Origin: AC-51 sp963749895
GTDB taxonomy: Bacteria > Actinomycetota > UBA4738 > HRBIN12
Length of the DNA stretch: 64,000 nucleotides
Reading direction: 5' to 3'
NCBI GenBank assembly: GCA_963749895.1
Contig: CAVVOG010000003.1
Location: 930,001 to 994,000, forward strand
In this document: positions 33,466-42,560 of the stretch, piece after piece
Numbering within the stretch: the stretch's first letter is position 1
Layout of the letters: every line of letters starts with the position of its first letter
The notes under the pieces: generated by a model
What the model was told of the DNA's origin: nothing
Database searches by the model: none
The model's input: the letters and a program-made list of their open reading frames with translations, nothing else
Made by a program: the position numbers and the translations under genes

Positions 33466-35556
33466 TTGAAGACCTACGAGGCGAAGGACATCCGCAACGT
33501 CTTGCTGGTCGGCCACGGCGGCTCGGGGAAGACGACGCTCCTCGAAGCGATGCTGTTCGCCTCCGGCGCGATCACGCGCATGGGCACCGTCGAGGACGGG
33601 AACACCGTCTCGGACCACGACGCCGACGAGCAGCGCCGCCAGATCTCCGTCTCGCTCGCGATGGCCCCGGTGGAGTGGAAGGGGACGAAGATCAACGTCC
33701 TCGATGCGCCGGGCACGGCCGACTTCGTCGGCGATCTCCGTTCCGCGATCCGAGCGGCCGATGCCGTGATCATCGTGGTCAGCGCGGTCGACGGCGTCGA
33801 GGTCCAGACCGAGTACGCCTGGGAGCTCGCCGTCGAGGAAGGACTCCCACGCGCGATCTTCGTGAACAAGCTCGACCGCGAGCGCGCCGACTTCGAGGGC
33901 ACCCTTGCCCAGCTCGTGTCGTCGTTCGGGAACCAGGTCGCGCCGTTCGAGCTGCCGATCGGTCAGGAGCATGAGTTCGCGGGCATCGCCGACCTCCTGC
34001 ACGAGAAGTCCGACCTGTACCCGAGCGGTCCCGTGGCCGAGGAGTCGGACTGGCCCGAGGAGATCCACGCGATGGCCGACCCGGCCCGCGAGAAGCTGAT
34101 CGAGGCGGTGGCCGAGTCCGACGACGCGCTGATCGAGGAGTACCTCGAGGAGGGCACCCTGCCTGAGGAGCACATCGTCTCGGGCGCGAAGGACGGGTTC
34201 GCCCGTGCCCGTCTGGCCCCGGTGTTCGTGGGCTCGGGATCGAAGGCGATGGGTATCGACCGGCTGCTCGACTTCATCGTCGAGGAGTTCCCCTCGCCGC
34301 TCGACCGCGGCGCCATCGAGGTCCACGCGAAGGGCGGCGGCGAGGCCGAGCGCACGTGCGACCCGAACGGACCGCTCACCGCGTTCATCTTCAAGACCCT
34401 GTCCGACCCGTTCGTGGGGCACATCACGATGTTCAGGGTCTTCAGCGGGCGGGTCCGGCCGGACTCGACGGTCCACAACGCGACCCAGGGCACCGACGAG
34501 CGGATCGGTCAGCTCTTCACCCAGCGTGGCAAGGAGCACGACTCGATGCCGGAGGTCTCCGCCGGGGACATCGGCGCCGTCGCGAAGCTCCAAGCCGCGC
34601 ACACGGGCGACACGTGGTCGACGAAGGACGACCCCGTGACCCTGGCCCCCGTCGAGCTCCCCGAGCCGCTGCTCGCCTACGCGATCTCACCCAAGACCAA
34701 GGGCGACGAGGACAAGCTGGCCACGGGGCTCGCGCGTCTTCGTGAGGAGGACCCGTCCTTCCGGGTCGCCCGCAACGAAGAGACCCACCAGACCGTGATC
34801 TACGGGATGGGCGAAGCGCACCTCGACGTGCAGATGAACCGTCTGAAGACGAAGTTCGGCGTCGAGGTCCTGCACGAGCCCGCGAAGATCGCCTACCGCG
34901 AGACGATCCGCGGCAGGGCGTCCGCGCAGGGCCGCCACGTGAAGCAGACCGGCGGCCACGGGCAGTACGCCGTGTGCAACCTCGAGATCGAGCCCCTCCC
35001 GCGCGGCGAGGGGTTCGTCTACGAGGACAAGATCTTCGGCGGCTCGGTCCCCCAACAGTTCATCCCCTCGATCGAGAAGGGCATCGTCAAGACGATGGCC
35101 GAGGGCGTGATCAGCGGGAACCCGATGGTCGACGTCAAGGTCACCCTCGTCGACGGCAAGTTCCACCCGGTCGACTCGAGCGACATGGCGTTCCAGATCG
35201 CCGGCTCGATCGGGCTCAAAGAGGCGGTCGACAAGGCGGGCGTCGCCCTGCTCGAGCCGATCGTGCAGCTGTCGGTCGTGGTCCCCGAGAGCTTCACCGG
35301 CGACATCATGGGCGACCTGAACTCCAAGCGCGGCAAGATCCAGGGGATGGAGCAGATCGGCGGCGGCAAGCAGCGGATCAACGCGCTCGTGCCTCAGGGC
35401 GAGGTCGCGCGCTACGTGATCGACCTGCGTTCGATGACCGGCGGCCGCGGCGCGTTCTCGATGACGTTCTCCCACTACGAGGAGATGCCGTCACACCTGG
35501 CCTCGAAGGTGATCGAGGAGTACCAGAAGGCCCGCGAGGAAGCCCACAAGAAGTAG
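33466..35556 (+). CDS. elongation factor G-like GTPase (EF-G paralogue)
   Basis: Translational GTPase of 696 residues. G1 is GHGGSGKTT (16–24), G3 is DAPGTADF (80–87) and G4 is NKLD (134–137); domains II–V follow (GEAHLDVQMNRLKTKFGVEV, GSVPQQFIPSIEKGI). In ordinary EF-G, G3 reads DTPGHVDF; here the catalytic His is replaced by Thr84, as expected of the EF-G-like (FusA2/EF-G-2) group with altered GTPase behaviour. The start is TTG at 33466 because AAGGAG lies 8 nt upstream; the ATG at 33418 has no site. It interrupts the otherwise leftward thrS–pimA block. Confidence 0.88.
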   Translation: MKTYEAKDIRNVLLVGHGGSGKTTLLEAMLFASGAITRMGTVEDGNTVSDHDADEQRRQISVSLAMAPVEWKGTKINVLDAPGTADFVGDLRSAIRAADAVIIVVSAVDGVEVQTEYAWELAVEEGLPRAIFVNKLDRERADFEGTLAQLVSSFGNQVAPFELPIGQEHEFAGIADLLHEKSDLYPSGPVAEESDWPEEIHAMADPAREKLIEAVAESDDALIEEYLEEGTLPEEHIVSGAKDGFARARLAPVFVGSGSKAMGIDRLLDFIVEEFPSPLDRGAIEVHAKGGGEAERTCDPNGPLTAFIFKTLSDPFVGHITMFRVFSGRVRPDSTVHNATQGTDERIGQLFTQRGKEHDSMPEVSAGDIGAVAKLQAAHTGDTWSTKDDPVTLAPVELPEPLLAYAISPKTKGDEDKLATGLARLREEDPSFRVARNEETHQTVIYGMGEAHLDVQMNRLKTKFGVEVLHEPAKIAYRETIRGRASAQGRHVKQTGGHGQYAVCNLEIEPLPRGEGFVYEDKIFGGSVPQQFIPSIEKGIVKTMAEGVISGNPMVDVKVTLVDGKFHPVDSSDMAFQIAGSIGLKEAVDKAGVALLEPIVQLSVVVPESFTGDIMGDLNSKRGKIQGMEQIGGGKQRINALVPQGEVARYVIDLRSMTGGRGAFSMTFSHYEEMPSHLASKVIEEYQKAREEAHKK

Positions 35557-35563
35557 CGGCCGG

Positions 35564-35980
35564 TCAGCAGGCGGACGTAGAGGGCCGTCGAGAACTCGGA
35601 CCGGTCTCGGCGATCGTCCAGCCCGCCACCGCGAGGGCCAGCCATCCCGCCAGCAGCAGCACGCCGCCGAACGGCGTCACCGCGCCCCAACGCCGGTTCC
35701 CGGAGAGCGCGAGCACGACGAGGCTCCCCGAGAAGAACAAGATTCCGAGGCCGAACGCCCACCCGGCGATCGTCACGAACAGCTCTCCCCCGCAGGCGCT
35801 CGCCAGCCACGCGACCGCGAGCAGCGCCGGCACGTGGAAGAACGCGTATCGGACCGCGAGCTCGAGCCGTTCGAGCCGCTCCGGCGGAACCTTGTCCTTC
35901 AGCGCGTGCGCGCCGAACGCGCCGAAGGCCACGCCGAGGAAGCCGTAGACGCTCGCGAGCACGAGCATCCAGCGCGTCAC
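35564..35980 (-). CDS. DUF423 family membrane protein
   Basis: 138 residues with four hydrophobic segments. The family block VYGFLGVAFGAFGAHALK is present near the N-terminus, followed by AVRYAFFHVPALLAV and GLGILFFSGSLVVLAL. DUF423 proteins are small integral membrane proteins of unknown role. The GTG at 35980 overlaps the hydrolase stop by 4 nt. It ends 7 bp from the convergent EF-G-like gene. Confidence 0.88.
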   Translation of the reverse strand: MTRWMLVLASVYGFLGVAFGAFGAHALKDKVPPERLERLELAVRYAFFHVPALLAVAWLASACGGELFVTIAGWAFGLGILFFSGSLVVLALSGNRRWGAVTPFGGVLLLAGWLALAVAGWTIAETGPSSRRPSTSAC

Positions 35981-36792
35981 GGGCGGACCTCCTCCAGGAA
36001 CAGGATCACCGCGGCGTCGAACGCCTCCGGCTGCCGGAGGTTCGCCACGTGGTCGGCGCCGTCGAGCTGGACGACCCGGCCGTCCACGACACCGGCGGCG
36101 ATCATGTCGCTCTGCCGTCGCGAGTACGGAGGATCGTGTTCGGCTTTGAGGACGAGCGTCGGCACGTCGATCTCGTTCAGCCTCCGCGCCGCGGGAGGAT
36201 CCAGCTCCTCGGCCCCGCTCTCGTCCATCGAGAGCTCGTGGAGGTTGTCGAACGCGATGTCGCGGATCCGTCGGCCCGCCTCGTCCTCGATCCCGAGCGG
36301 CGCCCAGAGCAGCTCGAGGCGGAGGTGCTGTGCACGGTCGAGGTCGCCGGCCGCGAGCGCCTCCTCGATCGGGGCGCCGATGTCCTCCCACCAGTCGTCC
36401 TCTTCCTGGGTCGGCTCGAAGCCCGGGAGCGCCGAGGCGACCGGCACGAGGGCCCAGACGCGCTCCGGATGCGACAGGGTCACGTCGATCGCGATGGCGC
36501 CGCCGATCGAGCACCCGACGAGCGCGGTCGTCGGCACCCCGCGAACGTCGAGCAGCGCGATCACGTCGCGAACGTGGGAGTACGGCGCTCCCGGCAGGGG
36601 TCGGCTCGATCTCCCGTACCCACGAAGGTCGTAGCGGAGCACCCGGTACCCCGCGTCGAGCAGCGGCTCGATCTGCGGGTCCCAGGTCCGCATGTCCCAC
36701 AGGCCCGGATGCAGGAGCGTCACGACCGGGCCCTCGCCGACGTCCTCGTACGCGAGCCGCGCGCCGTCGGGGAGGTCGACGAAACCCTCCAT
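35977..36792 (-). CDS. alpha/beta hydrolase
   Basis: 271-residue alpha/beta-hydrolase with an oxyanion region LLHPGLWDMRTWD, nucleophile elbow GCSIGG (Ser), RYDLRGYGRSS, a late acidic residue near AEHDPPYS and a catalytic His in DGADHVANLRQPEAF. Arrangement resembles 3-oxoadipate enol-lactonase-like esterases, but the substrate is not predictable. It overlaps the HIT gene start by 1 nt and DUF423 by 4 nt. Confidence 0.85.
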   Translation of the reverse strand: MEGFVDLPDGARLAYEDVGEGPVVTLLHPGLWDMRTWDPQIEPLLDAGYRVLRYDLRGYGRSSRPLPGAPYSHVRDVIALLDVRGVPTTALVGCSIGGAIAIDVTLSHPERVWALVPVASALPGFEPTQEEDDWWEDIGAPIEEALAAGDLDRAQHLRLELLWAPLGIEDEAGRRIRDIAFDNLHELSMDESGAEELDPPAARRLNEIDVPTLVLKAEHDPPYSRRQSDMIAAGVVDGRVVQLDGADHVANLRQPEAFDAAVILFLEEVRP

Positions 36793-37289
36793 CAGTCCCC
36801 CACGAACAGCGGCGCGAGCTTCTCGTAGGACTCCGCGAGCAGCTCCGGGAGGACCCGGGTCTGTCCGACCACCGGCATGAAGTTCGTGTCGCCGCCCCAG
36901 CGCGGGACCACGTGCCAGTGCAGGTGCTCGGGGAGTCCCGCGCCGGCGACCCTGCCCAGGTTGACCCCGATGTTGAACCCGTGGGGGGCCGACGCTTCCC
37001 GGAGGGCTCGGACCCCGCGTTGGAGCAGCGCCGCGATCTCGCCGTTCTCCTCTGCGGTGAGGTCCTCCAGCTCACCGACGTGCCGCGTGGGCAGCACCAG
37101 CAGGTGGCCGGGGTTGTACGGGTACTTCGCGAGGGTCACGAAGGCAAGCGAGGTGCGCGCGAGCACCCGCTCCTCCTCGGGTCCGGTGCCGTCCACCAAG
37201 GCACAGAACACGCACCCACCGTCGGTCGCCGGCGCGTCCTTGTTCGCCTCGATGTACTCCATCCGCCAGGGGCTCCAGAGCCGCTCCAC
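36792..37289 (-). CDS. HIT family hydrolase/phosphorylase, probable diadenosine tetraphosphate phosphorylase
   Basis: 165 residues with the histidine triad HLHWHVV (His122, 124, 126), a CVFC pair (26, 29), and YPYNPGHLLVLPTRHV. In mycobacteria the homologue between thrS and pgsA1 (Rv2613c) is an Ap4A phosphorylase, and this gene occupies the same place next to thrS. GTG start. The activity is inferred from family and synteny. Confidence 0.88.
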   Translation of the reverse strand: MERLWSPWRMEYIEANKDAPATDGGCVFCALVDGTGPEEERVLARTSLAFVTLAKYPYNPGHLLVLPTRHVGELEDLTAEENGEIAALLQRGVRALREASAPHGFNIGVNLGRVAGAGLPEHLHWHVVPRWGGDTNFMPVVGQTRVLPELLAESYEKLAPLFVGD

Positions 37290-37294
37290 GCCGC

Positions 37295-39250
37295 TCAGCC
37301 CTCGAAGGAGGACGGCTCGAGCTGCCGGGAGTCGGCCTCGGCGGCCAACGTGGCGACGATCCGGTCGAACGCGACACCCTGGGTCTCGGTGCCGGTGCGG
37401 TCGCGCACCGTGAAGGTCCCTGCGTCGAGATCGCGGTCCCCCACGACCACCATGTATGGCGTCTTCATCAGCTGTGCGGCGCGGATCTTCTTGCCGACCG
37501 ACTCCTTCGCCTCGTCGACGACGACCCGCAGGCCCGCCTCGCGCGCGGTGGCCGCGAGTTCGTGGCAGGCGTCCAGGTGGCGGTCAGCAACCGGAACCAG
37601 CCGCAGCTGCTCCGGTGAGAGCCACAGGGGGAACGCCCCCGCGTAGTGCTCGGTGAGCACGCCGAAGAACCGCTCGATCGAGCCGAACAGCGCCCGGTGG
37701 ATCATGATCGGACGGTGCCGCTCGTTGTCGGCGCCCGTGTAGTGCAGGTCGAAGCGCTGCGGCAGCTGGAAGTCGACCTGGATCGTCGACATCTGCCAGG
37801 TACGCCCGATCGCGTCGCGCGCCTGCACGCTGATCTTCGGCCCGTAGAACGCGCCGCCGCCCTCGTCCATCACCAGCTCGAGGCCCATGCTGGTGCCGAC
37901 CTCGTGCAGCGCCTCGGTCGCCTCGTCCCACTCCTCGTCGGACCCGACCGCCTTGTCCTCGGGCTTGGTCGACAGCTCCAGGTAGAAGTCCTCGAGCCCG
38001 TAGTCGCGCAGCAGCGTCAGCGTGAACGTGAGCAGCGAGCGCAGCTCGTCGCCCATCTGCTCCTTCGTCGTGAAGATGTGCGCGTCGTCCTGGGTCATCC
38101 CCCGGACGCGCGTCAACCCGTGGACCACGCCGGACTTCTCGTAGCGGTACACCGTGCCGAACTCGAACAGCCGCATCGGCAGCTCGCGGTAGCTCCGCAC
38201 CCTGCTGCGGTAGATCAGGATGTGGAACGGGCAGTTCATCGGCTTGAGGTAGTACTCGGTGCCGCCGTCGAGCTCGATCGGCGGGAACATCCCCTCGGCG
38301 AACCACACCAGGTGCCCGCTCGTGTCGAACAGCTCGCGCTTCGTGATGTGCGGCGAGTAGACGAACTCGTAGCCGCCCTCGACGTGGCGCCGCCGCGAGT
38401 AGTCCTCCATGATCATCCGGATCAGCCCGCCCCGCGGGTGGAAGACCGCCAGCCCCGAGCCGATCTCCTCGGGGAACGAGAACAGGTCGAGGTCGGCGCC
38501 GAGCTTGCGATGGTCGCGCCGCTCGGCCTCCTCGAGCCGCTCCAGGTAGGCGTCCAGGTCCTCCTGGGTCGCCCACGCGGTCCCGTAGATCCGGGTGAGC
38601 TGCGGGTTCCCCTCGCTCCCGCGCCAGTAGGCGCCGCTGACCGCGGTCAGCTTGAAGGCGCCGAGCCGCGAGGTCGTCGGCAGGTGCGGCCCCAGGCACA
38701 GGTCCTCCCACCCGTCGTTGCGATAGAAGGTGATCGTGTCGGCGCCGGCCACCGCGTCGCCCACCGCGTCCTCGCCCGCGAGTCCCTCGACGATCTCGCG
38801 TTTGAACGCCTGGTCGCCCAGGCGCTCGAGCGCCTCGCGTCGATCGACCTCCACGCGGATGAAGGGCTGGCCCTCGGCCGCGATCGCCCGCATCTCGTCC
38901 TCGATCCGCGGCAGGTCCTCGACCGAGACGTGCTCGGGGATCTCGAGGTCGTAGTAGAAGCCGTCGGCGATCGCGGGCCCGATCCCGAGGCGCGTCCCCG
39001 GGTACAGGCGGCTCACCGCCTGCGCGAGCACGTGCGCGGTCGAGTGCCGGAGCACGTGGAGCCCGTCGTCGGTGCGCAGATCGACCGGTTCGACGACGGC
39101 CTCGGCCAACGGCACGAACGAGAGATCGCGCAGCTCGCCGTCCACGCGCGCCGCCACCGCCGACGGCGGAAGGGCACTCCCGATCGGCTCCCCCTCGGGG
39201 AGCTCCACGGCGGTTCCGTCGGGCAGCTTCAGGCGTGGCACGGCGGCCAT
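37295..39250 (-). CDS. thrS: threonyl-tRNA synthetase
   Basis: 651 residues: N-terminal TGS domain (PDGTAVELPEGEPIGSAL), editing domain with HSTAHVLAQAV, class II core with KPMNCPFHILIY (zinc Cys), RVRGMTQDDAHIF, and the C-terminal anticodon-binding domain (QLRLVPVADRH). Complete. First gene of the leftward thrS–HIT–hydrolase–DUF423 group. Confidence 0.97.
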   Translation of the reverse strand: MAAVPRLKLPDGTAVELPEGEPIGSALPPSAVAARVDGELRDLSFVPLAEAVVEPVDLRTDDGLHVLRHSTAHVLAQAVSRLYPGTRLGIGPAIADGFYYDLEIPEHVSVEDLPRIEDEMRAIAAEGQPFIRVEVDRREALERLGDQAFKREIVEGLAGEDAVGDAVAGADTITFYRNDGWEDLCLGPHLPTTSRLGAFKLTAVSGAYWRGSEGNPQLTRIYGTAWATQEDLDAYLERLEEAERRDHRKLGADLDLFSFPEEIGSGLAVFHPRGGLIRMIMEDYSRRRHVEGGYEFVYSPHITKRELFDTSGHLVWFAEGMFPPIELDGGTEYYLKPMNCPFHILIYRSRVRSYRELPMRLFEFGTVYRYEKSGVVHGLTRVRGMTQDDAHIFTTKEQMGDELRSLLTFTLTLLRDYGLEDFYLELSTKPEDKAVGSDEEWDEATEALHEVGTSMGLELVMDEGGGAFYGPKISVQARDAIGRTWQMSTIQVDFQLPQRFDLHYTGADNERHRPIMIHRALFGSIERFFGVLTEHYAGAFPLWLSPEQLRLVPVADRHLDACHELAATAREAGLRVVVDEAKESVGKKIRAAQLMKTPYMVVVGDRDLDAGTFTVRDRTGTETQGVAFDRIVATLAAEADSRQLEPSSFEG

Positions 39251-39278
39251 GATATCGGCCGCGTCCCTCGGCCCCCTG

Positions 39279-41822
39279 CTACTCGTAGGCGATCGACTCG
39301 AGGACGTTCAGCTTCGCGGCCTTGCGTGCCGGCCAGATCGCCGCGAGCACCCCCGCGATCGCGGCGAACACCACGTACAGCGCCAGCTGGCTCACGGGGA
39401 TCTCGAGCTCGGTGATGCCCTCCGGCGCCAGCGCCTGTTGCAGGGCCCAGCCGAAGCCGATCCCGACGAGCAGACCGAGGAGCGCGCCGAACAGCGCGAT
39501 GATCACCGACTCGTAGCGCACCATCCGCTTGACCTGCGTGCGGCTCATCCCGACCGCACGCAGGAGCCCCAGCTCGCGCGTGCGCTCGTAGACCGACAGG
39601 CCGAGCGTGTTGATGATGCCGAACACCGCGATGATGATCGCGAACAGCAGCAGCGCCGTCACGACGCCGAGCAGGACGTCGATCTGTCCGGAGAAGCTCT
39701 CGCGGAACTCGGCCTGGTCCTGCACCTGGACGTTCGGGAACGCCTCGAGCGAGGACTCCACGGCCGACTTCACGTCGCCCGACGCCACGCCCTCGGCTCC
39801 CTTCACGAGCACGAAGGTGTCTTGGCGGTCGACGTAGACCTCCTCGTAGGTCGCGAGCGAGATGCCGAAGTCGCCCAGGAGCGAGTTCTCCTCGTAGATC
39901 GCGACGATCGTGAGCGGGCGCTCGCCGCCGGCCGGGAACGACGCGGGCACCTCGTCACCCAGCTGCCATCCACGATCGGTCGCCAGCTCGCGATGGACGG
40001 CGATCGTGTCGCCGCCGAGATCTGCGACCGAGCCTTCGACCTCGCCGAGCGTTGCCACCGCCTCGACCACCGTCGGGTCGAACCCGGTCAGGAAGCTCGA
40101 GGAGTCGTCGACACGGAAGGCGTTCTGCCGGAACCCGGCCGCCGCCTCGACCTCTGGCAGGACGGCCACCGTCTCGGCCACCTCCGGGGAGATCGGCAGG
40201 AACGAGGTCCCCGACAGCGTCAGGTCCGACCGGAGCGTCGCCGTCAGCGTCGCGTCGATCGAGGCCTTGAGCGAGGCGGCGAAGATCGCGACCATCGACA
40301 CGAGCCCCAGCCCGATCATCAGGGCTGCGGCCGTCGAGGCGGTGCGGCGCGGGTTGCGCATCGCGTTGCCCCGTCCGATGCTCGCCGAGACGCTCAGCCG
40401 CCGGAACGGCGCGCCGATCGTGCCGGCGACCGGCCGCGCGGCGAGCGGCGACAGCATCGCGACCCCGACGAGCGTGAAGGCCGCACCCGCGCCCACGTAC
40501 CAGACCGCGTTCGGTGGCTGGCCGAACAGGCCGTAGGCGAGCGCCGCCGACCCCGCCAGCCACACGATCCCGCCGATCACGGCGCTGCGCGTCAGGCCAC
40601 GCCCCGTCGTCGTGTCGGGTTCGCGGAGCGCCTGGATGGGCGCGACCTTCGCCGCGTGCCGCGCGGGGATGATCGACGCGACCAGGGTCACCACGAGACC
40701 CACCACGAGCGAGACGACGATCGTCCGCAGCTGCAGCTGGATCCCGGTGCTCGGCAGGTCGATCCCGAAGCCACTCAGCAGGCCCTGGATCCCGACCGCG
40801 ATCAGGATGCCGGCGCCGACCCCGATCACCGAGGCGACGAGCCCGACGACCGCGGCCTCGCCGATCACCGACGCCAGCACCTGGCGGCGGGTGGCACCGA
40901 GGGTGCGCAGCAGCGCCAGCTCGCGCGTGCGCTGCGCCACGATGATCGAGAACGTGTTCACGATGATGAACGACCCGACGAACAGCGCGATCGCTGCGAA
41001 CACGAGCAGCGCCGTCCCGAAGAAGCCGAGGGCCTGCTGGAGCTGCTCCGCGCTCTCGTCCGCGACGTCTTGGCTCGTGATCGTCTCGACGCCGGCGGGC
41101 ATCACCGCCTGGACGTCGCGGCGGAGCTGGGTAGTGTCGGTGCCCTCGGCGGCCTTGATCGTGATCGCGTCGTACTGCCCCTCCTTGTCCAAGATCGCCT
41201 GGGCGGTTGACGTCTCGAAGATCGTGAGGGTGGCTCCCGCGAGGTTGTCCGTCTCGCCGAAGCTCATGATCCCGACGATCTCGAACTCGTCCGCGCCGGC
41301 GGTCGCGATCACCGACAGGTCCTGCCCCACCGCGAGGTCGTACTTCTCCGCCGTGGCCGCGTCGATCGCGACCTGGCCGGGCGCGGTCGGCGGCCCGCCC
41401 TCACGGACGTTCAAGATCCCCTCGGCCAGCTCGTTCCAGCTGATCACGAGGGTGGGAGGACCCATCCCTCCGATCACCTCGCCGGTCGCGGGATCGACGA
41501 CCGAGCCGAGCCCGCTGACGTCGCCGACGGCGACCTCGACGCCGGGCACGCCCTGCACGGTCTCGAGGAGCGCCGCGTCGAGCGGCTCACGTTCCGGTGC
41601 TCCGCCCCCACCCGCCAGCGAGTTCTCGAAGGCGTTCTCGTTGCGGACGACGAGGTCGCTCGTGGTCGCGGTCTGCGCGAACAGCTCGTCGAACGCCGCG
41701 TTCATCGTGTCGGTCAGCACGAAGGTGCCGGCCACGAAGCCGACGCCGAGCACGATCGACAGCGCGGTCAGGACGAGGCGGAGCTTCTTCGCCAGGAGGC
41801 TCTTCCAGGTGGCGCGCCACAC
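39279..41822 (-). CDS. ABC transporter permease, FtsX/MacB-like, two FtsX domains
   Basis: 847 residues. N-terminal helix (RLVLTALSIVLGVGFVAGTFVL), a long extracytoplasmic domain, then two FtsX-type permease domains, each with about three to four membrane helices; AQRTRELALLRTLGATRRQV and YERTRELGLLRAVGMSRTQV are the two coupling-helix repeats that mark internal duplication. Such permeases export lipids, peptides or drugs. GTG at 41822 lies 3 bp after the ATPase gene, with which it forms an exporter controlled by the adjacent PadR gene. Confidence 0.92.
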   Translation of the reverse strand: MWRATWKSLLAKKLRLVLTALSIVLGVGFVAGTFVLTDTMNAAFDELFAQTATTSDLVVRNENAFENSLAGGGGAPEREPLDAALLETVQGVPGVEVAVGDVSGLGSVVDPATGEVIGGMGPPTLVISWNELAEGILNVREGGPPTAPGQVAIDAATAEKYDLAVGQDLSVIATAGADEFEIVGIMSFGETDNLAGATLTIFETSTAQAILDKEGQYDAITIKAAEGTDTTQLRRDVQAVMPAGVETITSQDVADESAEQLQQALGFFGTALLVFAAIALFVGSFIIVNTFSIIVAQRTRELALLRTLGATRRQVLASVIGEAAVVGLVASVIGVGAGILIAVGIQGLLSGFGIDLPSTGIQLQLRTIVVSLVVGLVVTLVASIIPARHAAKVAPIQALREPDTTTGRGLTRSAVIGGIVWLAGSAALAYGLFGQPPNAVWYVGAGAAFTLVGVAMLSPLAARPVAGTIGAPFRRLSVSASIGRGNAMRNPRRTASTAAALMIGLGLVSMVAIFAASLKASIDATLTATLRSDLTLSGTSFLPISPEVAETVAVLPEVEAAAGFRQNAFRVDDSSSFLTGFDPTVVEAVATLGEVEGSVADLGGDTIAVHRELATDRGWQLGDEVPASFPAGGERPLTIVAIYEENSLLGDFGISLATYEEVYVDRQDTFVLVKGAEGVASGDVKSAVESSLEAFPNVQVQDQAEFRESFSGQIDVLLGVVTALLLFAIIIAVFGIINTLGLSVYERTRELGLLRAVGMSRTQVKRMVRYESVIIALFGALLGLLVGIGFGWALQQALAPEGITELEIPVSQLALYVVFAAIAGVLAAIWPARKAAKLNVLESIAYE

Positions 41823-41825
41823 GGG

Positions 41826-42560
41826 TCAGCCCTCCAGGGACTTGAGCCGGTCGAGCACGCGCTCGGTGGTCGGCTCGCGCATCTCGTCGACGACGTTCCC
41901 GTCGGCCAGGAACACGATCCGGTCCGCGAAGCTCGCCGCGTGCGCGTCATGCGTGACCATCACGATCGTCTGGGCGTGGTCGTCGACGGCGCTGCGCAGG
42001 AACGCCAGGAGCTCCCCGCCGCTCTTCGAGTCCAGGTTGCCCGTCGGCTCGTCGGCGAACACGATCTTCGGGCGCGACACGAGGGCCCGAGCGCCGGCGA
42101 CACGCTGCTGCTGGCCGCCCGAGAGCTCCGAGGGGCGGTGGCCGAGCCGGTCCCGGAGCCGGATCGTGTCGACCACGGTGTCGAACCAGCCGCGGTCGAC
42201 GTCGCGACCGGCGATGTCGAGCGGGAGGGTGATGTTCTCCTGGGCCGTCAGCGTCGGCACCAGGTTGAACGCCTGGAACACGAACCCGACCGCGTCGCGT
42301 CGCAGTCGGGTGAGCTCCTTCTCGCTCAGTGTCGTGAGGTCGACGTCACCGATGAAGACCTGGCCGCCCGTCGGTCCGTCGAGCCCGGCCATGCAGTGCA
42401 GAAGCGTCGACTTCCCGGAGCCCGACGGTCCCATGATCGCCGTGTACTCGCCGTTGCCGAACTCGACCGTGACGCCGGCGAGCGCCTCGACCGCGGCATC
42501 GCCCTCGCCGTAGACCTTGCGCAGCTCGACGGCGCGCGCCGCCGCTGTGGTGTCCCCCAT
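41826..42560 (-). CDS. ABC transporter ATP-binding protein (LolD/MacB type)
   Basis: 244 residues with Walker A GPSGSGKST, Q-loop VFQAFNLVPTLTAQEN, signature LSGGQQQRVAGARAL, Walker B IVFADEPTGNLDSK and switch His in VMVTHD. The DEPTGNLD form is typical of the MacB/LolD class that partners FtsX-like permeases. ATG at 42560 has a purine-rich GGGAAGGGG 9 nt upstream. The upstream PadR reading frame runs past this start. Confidence 0.94.
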   Translation of the reverse strand: MGDTTAAARAVELRKVYGEGDAAVEALAGVTVEFGNGEYTAIMGPSGSGKSTLLHCMAGLDGPTGGQVFIGDVDLTTLSEKELTRLRRDAVGFVFQAFNLVPTLTAQENITLPLDIAGRDVDRGWFDTVVDTIRLRDRLGHRPSELSGGQQQRVAGARALVSRPKIVFADEPTGNLDSKSGGELLAFLRSAVDDHAQTIVMVTHDAHAASFADRIVFLADGNVVDEMREPTTERVLDRLKSLEG

